Shown: piece after piece, positions 7,605 through 15,694 of the stretch
Layout: every line of letters starts with the position of its first letter
Position numbering within the stretch: position 1 is the first letter of the stretch
Origin: Xylophilus sp. GW821-FHT01B05
GTDB taxonomy: Bacteria; Pseudomonadota; Gammaproteobacteria; Burkholderiales; Burkholderiaceae_C
Assembly (NCBI GenBank): GCA_038961845.1
Contig: CP152408.1
Location: 2,046,001-2,110,000, forward strand
Direction of reading: 5' to 3'
DNA: 64,000 bases
Notes under the pieces: model-generated
The model's database searches: none
The model's input: the letters and a program-made list of their open reading frames with translations, nothing else
Told to the model about the DNA's origin: nothing
Program-made: the position numbers and the translations under genes

Positions 7605-8816
7605 TCAGGTCCCGCTGTAGCTGATGCGGTAGATGGCGCCGTTGTGGTCGTCGCTGACCAGCATCGAGCCATCCTTCAGCACCAGGAAATCGACCGGGCG
7701 CGCCAGGTAGCGGTTGTTCTCCACCAGGCCGGTCAGGAAGGGCTCGGTGCGCGCCACGCCGCCCTTGCCGTCGGGCCAGGCCACTAGCACGTCGGCGTAC
7801 TTGTTGGTGCGGTTCCAGGGGCCGTGCCGCGCGATGAACATGGCGCCGCGGTACTCGGGCGGGAACATGCTGCCGGTGTAGAAGTTAAGTCCCAGCGCCG
7901 CCGCGTGGGGGCCCAGCAGCGCCACTGGCTTGCGGTAGTTCTCGCAGCGCTTGCCCCAGCCAAATTCGGGGTCGGTGAAGTCGCCCTGGTGGCAGTACGG
8001 AAAGCCAAAGTGCTGGCCCGGCGCGCTGACCACGTTCAGCTCGTCGTGCGGCAGGTCTTCGCTGAGCCAGTCGCGGCCGTTGTCGGTGAACCAGAGCGCG
8101 CCGCTGCCGGGCTCGAAGTCAAAGCCCACGGTGTTGCGCACGCCGCGCGCAATGGTCTCCACGCCGCTGCCGTCCAGGTTCATGCGCAGGATCACGGCGT
8201 GGTCGTCGCCCGGCTCGCAGATGTTGCAGGGCGCGCCCACGGGCACATAGAGCTTGTCGTCGTGGATGCGCAGGTATTTCCAGCCGTGCGGCACGTCGCC
8301 GGGCAGCTTGTCGTAGACCACCGTGGGTGTGCCGGGGTTGTCGAGCCTGGCCTCGATGCCGTCGTAGCGCAGCACGCGCTGTGGCGTGGCCAGGTAGAGC
8401 GCGCCTTTGTGGAACTCGATGCCGGTGGGCAGTTGCACCTTGTCGATCACGGTCTTGACCTGGCGGCTGCCGCCCTGGTCGGTTACCGCATAGACCTTGC
8501 CGCCGACAAAGCGGCTGCTGACAAAGACCGTGCCTTGGTCGCCCTGGCGCAGCGCGCGCGCATCGAGCAGGCCGCTGGCCCAGGGCTCGATCTTGAAGCC
8601 GGGCGGCAGCTTCATTTTTGCCACGGGCAATTGCGCTGCAGCGGTGGGAATGGGAAAGGCCGGCACCGGCGCCATGCGCTGGGCGGTGTCGCCCTTGGGG
8701 CGCCCGCGCGCCCAGAAGGGTTCTTCCTGCGCGGGCGCCTGCTGGGCCGCAGCGGCTGCGGCCAGAAGCATCAGGGTGGCCGCCACGGCGGCGCGCCGGA
8801 GGGGGTGGTTCTGCAT
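7605..8816 (-). CDS. PQQ-dependent sugar dehydrogenase, sorbosone dehydrogenase family
   Basis: A 403-residue exported protein: signal peptide MQNHPLRRAAVAATLMLLAA, then a six-bladed propeller of the soluble glucose/sorbosone dehydrogenase family. Typical pieces are LPPGFKIEPWASGL, LPTGIEFHKGALYLA, GARGV-like RNTVGFDFEPGSGALWFTDNG and the terminal DFLVLKDGSMLVSDDHNGAIYR. Such enzymes oxidise sugars or alcohols in the periplasm with PQQ and pass electrons to cytochrome c, fitting the gene that follows. The ATG at 8816 has a strong GAGGAGA site; a longer upstream frame runs antisense to the divergent LysR gene and is not real. Substrate unknown. Confidence 0.85.
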   Translation of the reverse strand: MQNHPLRRAAVAATLMLLAAAAAAQQAPAQEEPFWARGRPKGDTAQRMAPVPAFPIPTAAAQLPVAKMKLPPGFKIEPWASGLLDARALRQGDQGTVFVSSRFVGGKVYAVTDQGGSRQVKTVIDKVQLPTGIEFHKGALYLATPQRVLRYDGIEARLDNPGTPTVVYDKLPGDVPHGWKYLRIHDDKLYVPVGAPCNICEPGDDHAVILRMNLDGSGVETIARGVRNTVGFDFEPGSGALWFTDNGRDWLSEDLPHDELNVVSAPGQHFGFPYCHQGDFTDPEFGWGKRCENYRKPVALLGPHAAALGLNFYTGSMFPPEYRGAMFIARHGPWNRTNKYADVLVAWPDGKGGVARTEPFLTGLVENNRYLARPVDFLVLKDGSMLVSDDHNGAIYRISYSGT

Positions 8817-8901
8817 GGCTGTCTCCTCTTGTTGTGGGGGCAGTGTGCAGGCGGGTGCAACATCCATCAATAAAATAAGCGCACTATCCAATATCAATCT
8901 C

Positions 8902-9849
8902 ATGCATATCAACGAGATCGACCTGAACCTGCTGCGCCTGTTCGATGCGGTGCACCGCAGCGGCAATGTCAGCCGCGCGGCCGAGCTGCTGAACCTGACG
9001 CAGCCGGCGGCCAGCCAGGGCCTGTCGCGCCTGCGCGCGCTGCTGCACGACCCGCTGTTTGTGCGTGCGCCCGGCGGCGTGGCGCCCACGCCGCGCGCGC
9101 AGCGCATGGCCGGCATGGTGCGCGGCGCGCTGGCGGCGCTGGAGCAGGCGATTGGTGAGTCAGAGCAGTTCGACCCGCTGCAGTCGCGCCGCAGCTTCAG
9201 GCTGCACATGAGCGACATCGGCGAAGGCCGCTTCCTGCCGGTGCTGATGGCCGCGCTGCGGCAGCGCGCGCCGCATGTGCGCATAGAAACCGCGCCGCTG
9301 CCGGTGGCCGAGATCGCCGGCGCGCTCGACAGCGGCCACATCGACCTGGCCGTGGGCTACCTGCCCGAGGTGCGCGACACGCAGCGCATAGACCTGCTGC
9401 GCGACCGCTACATCGTGCTGCTGCGCGAAGGCCACCCGTTCACGCGCAAGCGGCGCCGCGCCGACGCCCTGCTGGCCGACCTGCAGACGCTGGACTTCGT
9501 CGCCGTGCGCAGCCATGCCGACACGCTGCGCATCCTGCAACTGCTGCGCCTGGAAGACCGGCTGCGCCTGGTCACCGACCACTTCATGGTGCTGCCCAGC
9601 ATCGTGCGCGCCACCGACCTGGCCGTGGTCATGCCGCGCAACATCGCGCGCAACTTCGCAGAGGAAGGGGGCTACGCCATCGTCGAGCCCGAGTTCCCGT
9701 TGCGCGACTTTTTCGTTGGCCTGCATTGGAGCCGGCGCTTTGAGGCCGACCCGGGCGGTGCCTGGTTGCGCGGGGTGGTGGCGGAGTTGTTCCAGGAGCC
9801 GCTGGCGGCTCAGTCAGACAAGCGCAGCAAGGCCTCATCACGCCAATAG
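8902..9849 (+). CDS. LysR family regulator, divergent from the mdlC operon
   Basis: A 315-residue LysR regulator. The N-terminal winged helix-turn-helix is clear (IDLNLLRLFDAVHRSGNVSR, AAELLNLTQPAASQGLSRLR) and the effector domain covers about residues 95-300. It starts 85 bases from the divergent PQQ dehydrogenase gene, the usual arrangement for controlling that operon from the shared intergenic region. The MHINEID start fits family length. The last 40 bases overlap the 3' end of the converging oxidoreductase-like gene. Confidence 0.92.
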   Translation: MHINEIDLNLLRLFDAVHRSGNVSRAAELLNLTQPAASQGLSRLRALLHDPLFVRAPGGVAPTPRAQRMAGMVRGALAALEQAIGESEQFDPLQSRRSFRLHMSDIGEGRFLPVLMAALRQRAPHVRIETAPLPVAEIAGALDSGHIDLAVGYLPEVRDTQRIDLLRDRYIVLLREGHPFTRKRRRADALLADLQTLDFVAVRSHADTLRILQLLRLEDRLRLVTDHFMVLPSIVRATDLAVVMPRNIARNFAEEGGYAIVEPEFPLRDFFVGLHWSRRFEADPGGAWLRGVVAELFQEPLAAQSDKRSKASSRQ

Positions 9850-10040
9850 AGCACGGCCGCCTGCCAACCTTCCCACACACAGCCATTGCAGCCACGGCCG
9901 CAACAACTGGTGGGCGCGGGCGGTGGGGCGCGCAGGGCCACGCCGCTGGCCTGCGCCGCCTGCTGCAGCCGGGCCATCATGGCCAGGGCAGAGGGGAGGT
10001 CGGTTGGGGGCGGATGGTCGGCGGCTTGCGGGGCGGGCAT
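9810..10040 (-). CDS. Oxidoreductase-like domain small protein
   Basis: About 76 residues. The C-terminal half carries the signature of the oxidoreductase-like (Oxidored-like) family: PTSCCGRGCNGCVWEGW followed by YWRDEALLRL. The four cysteines suggest metal binding or redox chemistry, but the family has no defined function. I prefer the ATG at 10040 because the upstream one at 10088 would overlap the divergent glutathione transferase start. The 3' end overlaps the LysR gene by 40 bases. Confidence 0.75.
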   Translation of the reverse strand: MPAPQAADHPPPTDLPSALAMMARLQQAAQASGVALRAPPPAPTSCCGRGCNGCVWEGWQAAVLYWRDEALLRLSD

Positions 10041-10086
10041 GGGGTGGATTGTCGGGGACCGTGGTGGCGGCCCTATAGTCCCCGCC

Positions 10087-10815
10087 ATGGCATACGAACT
10101 TCATTACTGGCCCGGCATTCAGGGCCGCGGCGAATTCATCCGGCTGGCGCTGGAGGCGGCGGGCGCGCCCTATATCGACGTGGCCCGCGGCCCCGAGGCA
10201 GAGGGGCAGGGGCTGCCGGCAAGCCAGCGCTACCTGGAGGGCAAGAAGGTAGTGCATCCGCCTTTTGCGATGCCCTTCCTGAAGGATGGCGACGTGCTGG
10301 TCGGGCAGACCGCAGCCATCCTGCAGTACCTGGCGCCTGAGCTGAAGCTGGTGGCGCGCAGCGAGCAGGCGCGCATCTGGACGCACCAGATCCAGCTCAC
10401 GCTGTGCGATCTGGTGGTGGAGGCGCATGACACGCACCACCCGGTTGGTTCCGGCCTGTACTACGAAGACCAGAAGCCCGAGGCGCTGCGCCGCGCCCAG
10501 GCCTTTTGCAGCACGCGCCTGCCCAAGTTCCTGAACTGGCTGGAGAGCATCGTGGCGCGCAACCCGGCCGGACAGCGGCACCTGGTGGCCGGCAAGCTGA
10601 GCTATGCCGACCTGTCGCTGTTCCAGTGCGTGGAGGGCTTGCGCTATGCGTTTCCCAAGGCCACGGCGCGCGTGCTGGCCAAGACGCCCGGCGTGGTCGG
10701 CCTGCATGAGCGCGTGGCGGCGCTGCCCAAGGTGGCGGCCTACCTGCGCAGCGAGCGGCGCATTGCCTTCAATGAAGAAGGCATCTTCCGCTGCTACCCG
10801 GAACTGGATCTGTAG
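10087..10815 (+). CDS. Glutathione S-transferase family protein
   Basis: A 242-residue two-domain protein. The N-terminal thioredoxin-fold domain begins MAYELHYWPGIQGRGEFIRL, with a candidate catalytic Tyr at position 7 and the glutathione-binding turn FAMPFLKDGDVLVGQTAAIL at about 62-80 (cis-Pro then the QTAAIL motif). The helical C-terminal domain follows, with LSYADLSLFQCVEGL resembling the N-capping box. This looks like the alpha/sigma type rather than the common bacterial beta type. It is apparently a single-gene unit; substrate unknown. Confidence 0.88.
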   Translation: MAYELHYWPGIQGRGEFIRLALEAAGAPYIDVARGPEAEGQGLPASQRYLEGKKVVHPPFAMPFLKDGDVLVGQTAAILQYLAPELKLVARSEQARIWTHQIQLTLCDLVVEAHDTHHPVGSGLYYEDQKPEALRRAQAFCSTRLPKFLNWLESIVARNPAGQRHLVAGKLSYADLSLFQCVEGLRYAFPKATARVLAKTPGVVGLHERVAALPKVAAYLRSERRIAFNEEGIFRCYPELDL

Positions 10816-10830
10816 CAGGCCAGCGCCCAG

Positions 10831-10851
10831 CGACCGGTTCAGGGCGAATGG
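10831..10851 (+). repeat. Solo half of the GACCGGCTCAGGGCGAACGG-type repeat
   Basis: Bases 10831-10851 match the right inner arm of the large hairpin at 13140-13259 at about 19 of 21 positions (GACCGGTTCAGGGCGAATGG here). The partner arm is missing. Confidence 0.5.
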
Positions 10852-10871
10852 GGGAATTGCGGAATTTAAGG

Positions 10872-10930
10872 AAAAAGTGCCTCTAGCCCAGGTGCAGCCT
10901 GGGCTATTAGCTATCAATTTAATAGTTTTT
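10872..10930 (+). repeat. Dispersed hairpin repeat, copy B (consensus-like)
   Basis: The clearest copy: AAAAAGTGCCTC, stem TAGCCCAGG-TGCAG-CCTGGGCTA, then TTAGCTATCAATTTAATAG and a T-run. It begins 6 bases after the minus-strand shikimate dehydrogenase stop. Read on that strand the stem is followed by GAGGCACTTTTT, so it could act as that gene's terminator. Confidence 0.92.
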
Positions 10931-10935
10931 GGGTT

Positions 10936-11748
10936 TCAGCAAACCCCGAAGAATTCCCCATACATGCCGATCTGCGGCGCCAGCATGTGCAGGCCGGCGT
11001 GCACCGCCAGCCCGCGCTGCGCAGCGGCCTTGAGCAGGGTCGTCTCTGCCGGCTTCATGATGATGTCGGCTACCACGGCGTGGGCTGGCAGATCGTCAAT
11101 CGCAAAGGGCAGCGGGTCTTCTGCGCGCATGCCGATGGGCGTGGCGTTGATGACCAGATCCGCCCCGTGCAGCGCCGGCGCAGCCGTTGCCGTGGCGATG
11201 CCGGGCCGGTAGGCATTCAGGCGCGCGGCCAGTGCATTGGCCTGCGGCAGGCGGGTGTCGGTCAGGCTCAGGTGGGTGATGCCGGCCTGCGCCAGCGCTG
11301 CCGCAATCGCCACGCCGGCACCACCCGCGCCAAACAGCGCCACGCGCCGGCCGGCAGGGTCATGCCCTTGCGCGCGCAGGCCCTGCACAAAGCCCAGGCC
11401 GTCGAAGTTTTCTGCGAACCAGCTGCCATCAGGCTCGCGCCGCAAGGCATTGGCCGAGCCGGCCAGCTGCACCGTGGTACTGGCCTTTTGCGCGTGCGCG
11501 CAGATGGCGAACTTGTGCGGGATGGTCACCAGGATGCCGGCCAGGTTCTCTACCCGCTGCAGCCCGTCGACCACGGCCGCCAGTTGTGCCGGCTTGGTGT
11601 GCACGGCGATCATCACGGCGTCTACGCCTTTGCTTTGGAACAGGCGGTTCATCAGCATGGGCGCCTGCACCTGCGCCACCGGGTCGCCCAGGTGGGCGAA
11701 CCAGCGGGTGGCGCCGGTGGGGCTGGGGATCAGCAATGCGTCAGGCAT
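10936..11748 (-). CDS. Shikimate/quinate dehydrogenase family protein (AroE-like)
   Basis: A 270-residue NAD(P)-dependent dehydrogenase. Substrate-domain residues are recognisable: VTIPHKF with the catalytic Lys, SANALRRE and ENFDGLGF with the paired Asn and Asp. The nucleotide-binding loop is GAGGAGVAIAAAL and the end is HMLAPQIGMYGEFFG. Located in a catabolic operon with an aromatic acid symporter and a TIM-barrel isomerase under an IclR regulator, it is more likely a quinate or shikimate catabolic enzyme than the biosynthetic AroE. The ATG at 11748 has GAGGGGC upstream and lies 10 bases after the symporter stop; an in-frame upstream start would overlap that gene. Confidence 0.85.
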   Translation of the reverse strand: MPDALLIPSPTGATRWFAHLGDPVAQVQAPMLMNRLFQSKGVDAVMIAVHTKPAQLAAVVDGLQRVENLAGILVTIPHKFAICAHAQKASTTVQLAGSANALRREPDGSWFAENFDGLGFVQGLRAQGHDPAGRRVALFGAGGAGVAIAAALAQAGITHLSLTDTRLPQANALAARLNAYRPGIATATAAPALHGADLVINATPIGMRAEDPLPFAIDDLPAHAVVADIIMKPAETTLLKAAAQRGLAVHAGLHMLAPQIGMYGEFFGVC

Positions 11749-11758
11749 CAAGTGCCCC

Positions 11759-13096
11759 TCAGTGCGCAGAGGCAGCACTCGCCGCGCTCTGGCGTCCCTT
11801 GACATAGGCCGCCACGATGGCGATGCCGATCGGCACCGTCAGCGCCAGGAACAGCTGGCCAAAGTTCCACTGGAAGCTCAGCAGCACCGCGCCAATCGAT
11901 GCGCCGCTGATCGCGCCAAAGCGGCCGATGCCGGTCATCCAACTGGTACCGGTGGCGCGCATTTCGGTGGGGTAGTAGTTGGCGGACATGGCCGTCCAGC
12001 CGGTGTTGGTGGCGTTGATGCAAAAGCCCAGCATGAACACCAGCGCCATCAGGCCGTACAGATCAGGGTTCAAGTTGCCCAGCGCAATGGTGAAGATGCC
12101 CGCGCCCAGCAGCGTGCCCATCATCACCTTGTGCGGGTTGAAGCGGTCCATCTCCCAGCCGATCACGATGTTGCCCAGCGTGCCGCCGACCTGCATCATG
12201 GCGCCAACCAGCGCCGCATCGGCCAGCGAGAAGCCATCGTCCTTGACCATGATCGGCAGCCAGCTGTTGAGGAAGTACACCGTCAGCAGGTTCATGAACA
12301 AGCCCACCCACAGCGCCGCCGTGACGGCGGTGTGCGGCCTGGAGACGATCAGCTTGATCGCGCCCTTGCCGGCTTGCACGCGCTCGGCTGTGACGATGGT
12401 GGTGGATGCATTCACCGTGTTCGGTGCGATCTGGTTGACGATGCGTTCCAGCGCGGCACGCCCGCCCTGCTTCACGGCCAGGAACTTGGCCGACTCTGGC
12501 AGCGTGAAGCACAGCACCAGCGCGAAGGCCATCGGCACCACGCCGCCCACTGCCAGGATCGACGCCCAGCCGTGCGTGGTGATCAGGTAGTTGGCAATAA
12601 AGCCACCGCCCGCCGCGCCCAGCGTGAAGCCGCAATACACCACCGTCACCATCAGCGAGCGGTACTTCTTGGGCGCGTACTCAGACGCCAGCGTGGCCGC
12701 GTTGGGCTGCGATGCGCCCAGGCCCAGGCCGGTCAGAAAGCGCAGCACCGACAGCACTGCGATGTTGGGCGACCAGGCCGATGCCAGGCTCATCACGCCA
12801 AAGAAGAACACCGAGGCAATGATCACCTTGCGCCGGCCAAAGCGGTCGGCCAGCGGGCCACCTGCGAGCGCGCCAATCGCCAGCCCGAACAGGCCCATGC
12901 TCAGCACCGGGCCCAGCGCCTCGCGCGGAATCTTCCAGTCGGCCACCAGCGCCGGCGCGATAAAGCCCATGGCCACGATGTCGAAGCCATCGAGGATCAG
13001 GATGGTCAGGCACAGCAGCAGGATCTTCCACTGGAAGGGCCCGAAGGGCCGCGAATCCAGGAACTCCTGGATGTTGAGTTGGGGGGACGCTCGCAT
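11759..13096 (-). CDS. MFS aromatic acid:H+ symporter (AAHS family)
   Basis: A 445-residue inner-membrane transporter with about twelve hydrophobic segments. The first helix carries the AAHS signature DGFDIVAMGFIAPAL, whose aspartates matter for substrate in PcaK-type carriers, followed by the MFS loop GPLADRFGRRKV. The repeat of that loop in the second half reads GWEMDRFNPHKV. It probably imports a hydroxylated aromatic or cyclohexane acid such as shikimate or protocatechuate (inference from neighbours). The start at 13096 has a GGAGACAT ribosome site. It is followed after 10 bases by the shikimate dehydrogenase homologue. Confidence 0.9.
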   Translation of the reverse strand: MRASPQLNIQEFLDSRPFGPFQWKILLLCLTILILDGFDIVAMGFIAPALVADWKIPREALGPVLSMGLFGLAIGALAGGPLADRFGRRKVIIASVFFFGVMSLASAWSPNIAVLSVLRFLTGLGLGASQPNAATLASEYAPKKYRSLMVTVVYCGFTLGAAGGGFIANYLITTHGWASILAVGGVVPMAFALVLCFTLPESAKFLAVKQGGRAALERIVNQIAPNTVNASTTIVTAERVQAGKGAIKLIVSRPHTAVTAALWVGLFMNLLTVYFLNSWLPIMVKDDGFSLADAALVGAMMQVGGTLGNIVIGWEMDRFNPHKVMMGTLLGAGIFTIALGNLNPDLYGLMALVFMLGFCINATNTGWTAMSANYYPTEMRATGTSWMTGIGRFGAISGASIGAVLLSFQWNFGQLFLALTVPIGIAIVAAYVKGRQSAASAASAH

Positions 13097-13139
13097 CTCT
13101 ATGTCTCCGTTGATTGAAGGTTGGCAGGGCGGGGCGGTG

Positions 13140-13259
13140 CCCAATGCTGGTCAGTTAAATCAATACCCCCGTTCGGGCTGAGCTCGTCGAAGCCTGGTGC
13201 CGTAGCTACCAGCCCTTCGACCGGCTCAGGGCGAACGGAACTGACCGAACAGCATTGGG
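13140..13259. repeat. 120-bp nested inverted-repeat element
   Basis: Outer arms CCCAATGCTG (from 13140) and CAGCATTGGG (to 13259) enclose inner arms CGTTCGGGCTGAGCTCGTCG (13170 onward) and a near-complement ending GGCTCAGGGCGAACGG (13238). The whole could fold into one long hairpin with a short central loop. It lies between the isomerase stop and the symporter start, inside one operon, so it would be transcribed. A degenerate relative lies at 60640-60725 and a half-copy at 10831-10851. Confidence 0.85.
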
Positions 13260-13260
13260 G

Positions 13261-14109
13261 CTAGCCCAACAGGCCCCGCATGTAGTTCAGGCTGTCGACC
13301 ACGGCCTGCTCGTCGTTGGGATAGGCCGGGTGCAGGTAATCGATCTCCAGTGCCAGCAGGCCGGTGTAGCCCTGCTTGCGCAGCGCTTCGAAGGCGCGCG
13401 GCATGTCGATCAGGCCCTGGCCCACCGGCACGCTGGGCCAGAAGGCAAATTCGCGCGGGTTGCCGCGCTGGGCCGTGATGTCCTTGACATGCGTGGCGCG
13501 GGTGTAGGGCGCGAGCTTCTCGATCGCCACGGCCGGGTCCTCCAGTAGGCGCAGGTTGTTGGCGGTGTCCAGGCACACGCCCAGCCAGGGGGAGGCTATG
13601 GTTTCCACCAGCTCCACCAGCTCGTCAGCCAAAAAGTCGATGTGGTTCTCTATCGCCAGCACCACCTCATGCGCGCGGGCGTGGGCCACCGCGTCCTGCA
13701 GCAGCGGCAGCAGCTTGGCCTTGTGCGTGGCCCAGTTGGCCGGCCGGGTGCGCCGGCCGCCGCAGCAGATGCGCATCACCTTGGCGCCAATGGCGGCGGC
13801 GATCTCGGTGTGGCGCTTCAGGTCGGCCACCTCGTGCGGTGCATCGCCCGAGCGCAGGCCGGCCGGGTGGCCCCAGGCCCAGACCCGCTCCAGCCCAAGC
13901 GCATCGAGCTGGTTGCGCAGTTGCGTGACCGCCTCGGCCGTTGGGTTGGGAAAGAAGCAGGACTCCAGCGACACCCCGGCCACGCCCAGCGCATGGGCGC
14001 GCAGGAGGAAGTCGTGCATCGTCATGCGCGAGCCCGGGTCCTGCTCCAGGCCGGGGTAAATCTCACCGAAGTAGCGGTGGTAGCTGTACGAGTCAATGGC
14101 GATCTTCAC
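13261..14109 (-). CDS. Sugar phosphate isomerase/epimerase family TIM-barrel protein
   Basis: A 282-residue protein of the xylose isomerase-like / AP endonuclease 2 barrel family. Metal-ligand strands are visible: SLESC early, VVLAIENH (about 150), LGVCLDTANN (about 180), THVKD (about 206) and LLALEID (about 254). This family includes hydroxypyruvate isomerase, inositol-pathway enzymes and 3-dehydroshikimate dehydratases. The last is attractive here given the shikimate dehydrogenase and aromatic acid symporter downstream, but the sequence alone does not settle it. It is the first gene of the operon, divergent from an IclR regulator. Confidence 0.8.
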   Translation of the reverse strand: MKIAIDSYSYHRYFGEIYPGLEQDPGSRMTMHDFLLRAHALGVAGVSLESCFFPNPTAEAVTQLRNQLDALGLERVWAWGHPAGLRSGDAPHEVADLKRHTEIAAAIGAKVMRICCGGRRTRPANWATHKAKLLPLLQDAVAHARAHEVVLAIENHIDFLADELVELVETIASPWLGVCLDTANNLRLLEDPAVAIEKLAPYTRATHVKDITAQRGNPREFAFWPSVPVGQGLIDMPRAFEALRKQGYTGLLALEIDYLHPAYPNDEQAVVDSLNYMRGLLG

Positions 14110-14214
14110 GGGGGAACCTCTGGGCGCATGGGGCTAAAGTCCGGCAATCCGGTCTTGATTGGTTTAGGTTACCAAGTGGATTACTATTTCATTTATGGGG
14201 TAAACCCGAGTTTT

Positions 14215-14230
14215 CATTCCAAATGGAATG
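14215..14230. promoter_or_regulatory. Palindrome CATTCC-AAAT-GGAATG, candidate IclR operator
   Basis: A perfect 6-bp dyad around 4 bases, midway in the 187-bp divergent region between the isomerase operon and the IclR gene. IclR-type proteins bind short palindromes of the TGGAA/TTCCA kind in such positions, so it is the best operator candidate. Confidence 0.5.
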
Positions 14231-14296
14231 CCAAACCAGCTGGGGTAGGATTTCTGCCACGCGGCAAACAGCCGCATTGACCCCTCAGGAAACCCC

Positions 14297-15079
14297 ATGG
14301 CCTCTGTGCGTGACCGCGCTCTTTCCATCGTCGAACTGCTGGCGCGCAACGTGCAGGGCCTGCCCATGTCCGAGGTGGCTGACCGGCTCGACATCCCGCG
14401 CACGGCGGTGCACCGCCTGCTGGCCGACCTGAAGGACACCGGTTACGTGAAGCAGGACCCGAACACCTCGCAATACCTGCTGACCGTCAAGCTGGCATCG
14501 CTAGGCCTGAGCTACCTGGCCGCCACCGGCATCACCGACGCCGCCCAGCCCTTGCTGGACGACCTGGCCGAAGCCAGCAGCGAGCTGGTGCGCCTGGCCG
14601 TGATCGAAGGCAATCAACTCACCTGGGTCGCCAAGGCGCAAGGCGCACGCACCGGCCTGCGCTATGACCCAGACGCCGGCCTGGACGTCTACCTGCCCGC
14701 CACCGCCAACGGCCTGGCCTGGCTGGCTGCCGTGAGCGACGAGCGCGCGCTGGAGCTGATCGCCGCCCAAGGCATGGAGCGCACCCGCGACATGGGCCCC
14801 GGCGCCCCCCAGACCCTGCGCGCCCTCATGGCCCAGGTAGAAGAAACCCGCGAGCGCGGCTACGCCGTAGTCTTCGATGCCTACGAGGCCGGCACCAGCG
14901 CCATGGCCACCGCCATCCGCCAGGAGGGCAGCGGCGAGCCCATCGCCACCGTCAGCATCGCCGGGCCGTCGGTGCGCATGACGCCAGAGCGCATGGCGCT
15001 GCTCGCGCCGCAGCTACAGGCCTGTGCGCAGGGCTTGGCGCTGGCGAGCGGGAGCTCGCCGATGTTCGGGCGCCGCTGA
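14297..15079 (+). CDS. IclR family transcriptional regulator
   Basis: A 260-residue regulator. The N-terminal winged helix contains ALSIVELLARNVQGLPMSEV and DRLDIPRTAVHRLLADLKDTGY; the C-terminal effector domain (about 80-250) has the usual AATAN-like region PATANGLAWLA and the late AGPSVRMTPERM. IclR proteins often control aromatic catabolism operons, and this one diverges from the shikimate-type operon. AGGAAACCCC upstream of the ATG is a good ribosome site. Confidence 0.93.
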   Translation: MASVRDRALSIVELLARNVQGLPMSEVADRLDIPRTAVHRLLADLKDTGYVKQDPNTSQYLLTVKLASLGLSYLAATGITDAAQPLLDDLAEASSELVRLAVIEGNQLTWVAKAQGARTGLRYDPDAGLDVYLPATANGLAWLAAVSDERALELIAAQGMERTRDMGPGAPQTLRALMAQVEETRERGYAVVFDAYEAGTSAMATAIRQEGSGEPIATVSIAGPSVRMTPERMALLAPQLQACAQGLALASGSSPMFGRR

Positions 15080-15130
15080 CGGGCGGTCTCAGATCTTCGG
15101 GGCCGTGACGGGGGTTTTGCCGCTCCGGTC

Positions 15131-15147
15131 TTGAAGCATTCCTTCAA
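15131..15147. promoter_or_regulatory. Inverted repeat TTGAAG-N5-CTTCAA before the redox operon
   Basis: A perfect 6-bp dyad about 125 bases upstream of the DUF1330 gene, in the only sizeable gap before the seven-gene operon. It could be an operator or the end hairpin of the IclR transcript. Confidence 0.3.
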
Positions 15148-15269
15148 AAGGCATGCGGTGTTAGGTGCTTTTTCTTTTTAATGCCCGTCCCTACAGTTCG
15201 TTTGCGACTGACGGAAGACCGACTGCCGGTTTTCCCGATAGCTGCAAATCCAACTGAGGAAACGTCCAA

Positions 15270-15650
15270 ATGAAAAAGCTCATCACCGGTGCAATCGCTG
15301 CCGTTGCGATGGCCTTCGCAGCATTCAGCTATGCGCAGAAGGCCCAGCCTCTTGGCTACATGATTGCCAACTACCAGATCAACGACCAGGCTGGCTACCA
15401 GCGCTACATGGATGCAGCGGGCTCGCTCGCCCCGAAATTCGGCGGGAAGATCATCGTGTTCAACCTGAACGCGACCGCTGTGGAGGGCAAGCCAAAGTCG
15501 GTCATGGCCATCGCCGAATTCCCCAGCCTGGCGGATGCCCAGCGCTTCTACCACTCGCCCGAATACACGGCGGCGAAGCAATTCCGCATTGCAGCGACCG
15601 AGGGCTCAGTCGTCATCACGGAAGGGTTTGCTCCTTTTCCGCAGCAGTAA
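15270..15650 (+). CDS. Exported DUF1330 protein
   Basis: A 126-residue protein with a clear signal peptide (MKKLITGAIAAVAMAFAAFSYAQ) and a DUF1330 ferredoxin-like domain: GYMIANYQINDQAGYQRYMD, IAEFPSLADAQRFYHSPEY and a hydrophobic end strand. DUF1330 proteins are small dimeric alpha-beta barrel folds with no settled function; an exported version is less usual. GAGGAAA lies 8 bases before the ATG. It is the first gene of a long plus-strand run of redox enzymes. Confidence 0.85.
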   Translation: MKKLITGAIAAVAMAFAAFSYAQKAQPLGYMIANYQINDQAGYQRYMDAAGSLAPKFGGKIIVFNLNATAVEGKPKSVMAIAEFPSLADAQRFYHSPEYTAAKQFRIAATEGSVVITEGFAPFPQQ

Positions 15651-15694
15651 GTGCAGCTGGAAACAAGCCTCAACCTGATACCAGGAAACATGGC

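Noticed and set aside
8817..9341. Extension of the sugar dehydrogenase frame into the LysR gene
   Set aside because: The signal peptide and ribosome site place the start at 8816; upstream sequence is antisense to LysR.
14161..14206. GGTTTA and TAAACC arms in the IclR intergenic region
   Set aside because: The arms are about 34 bases apart with no support for pairing; the tighter CATTCC/GGAATG dyad is a better operator candidate.
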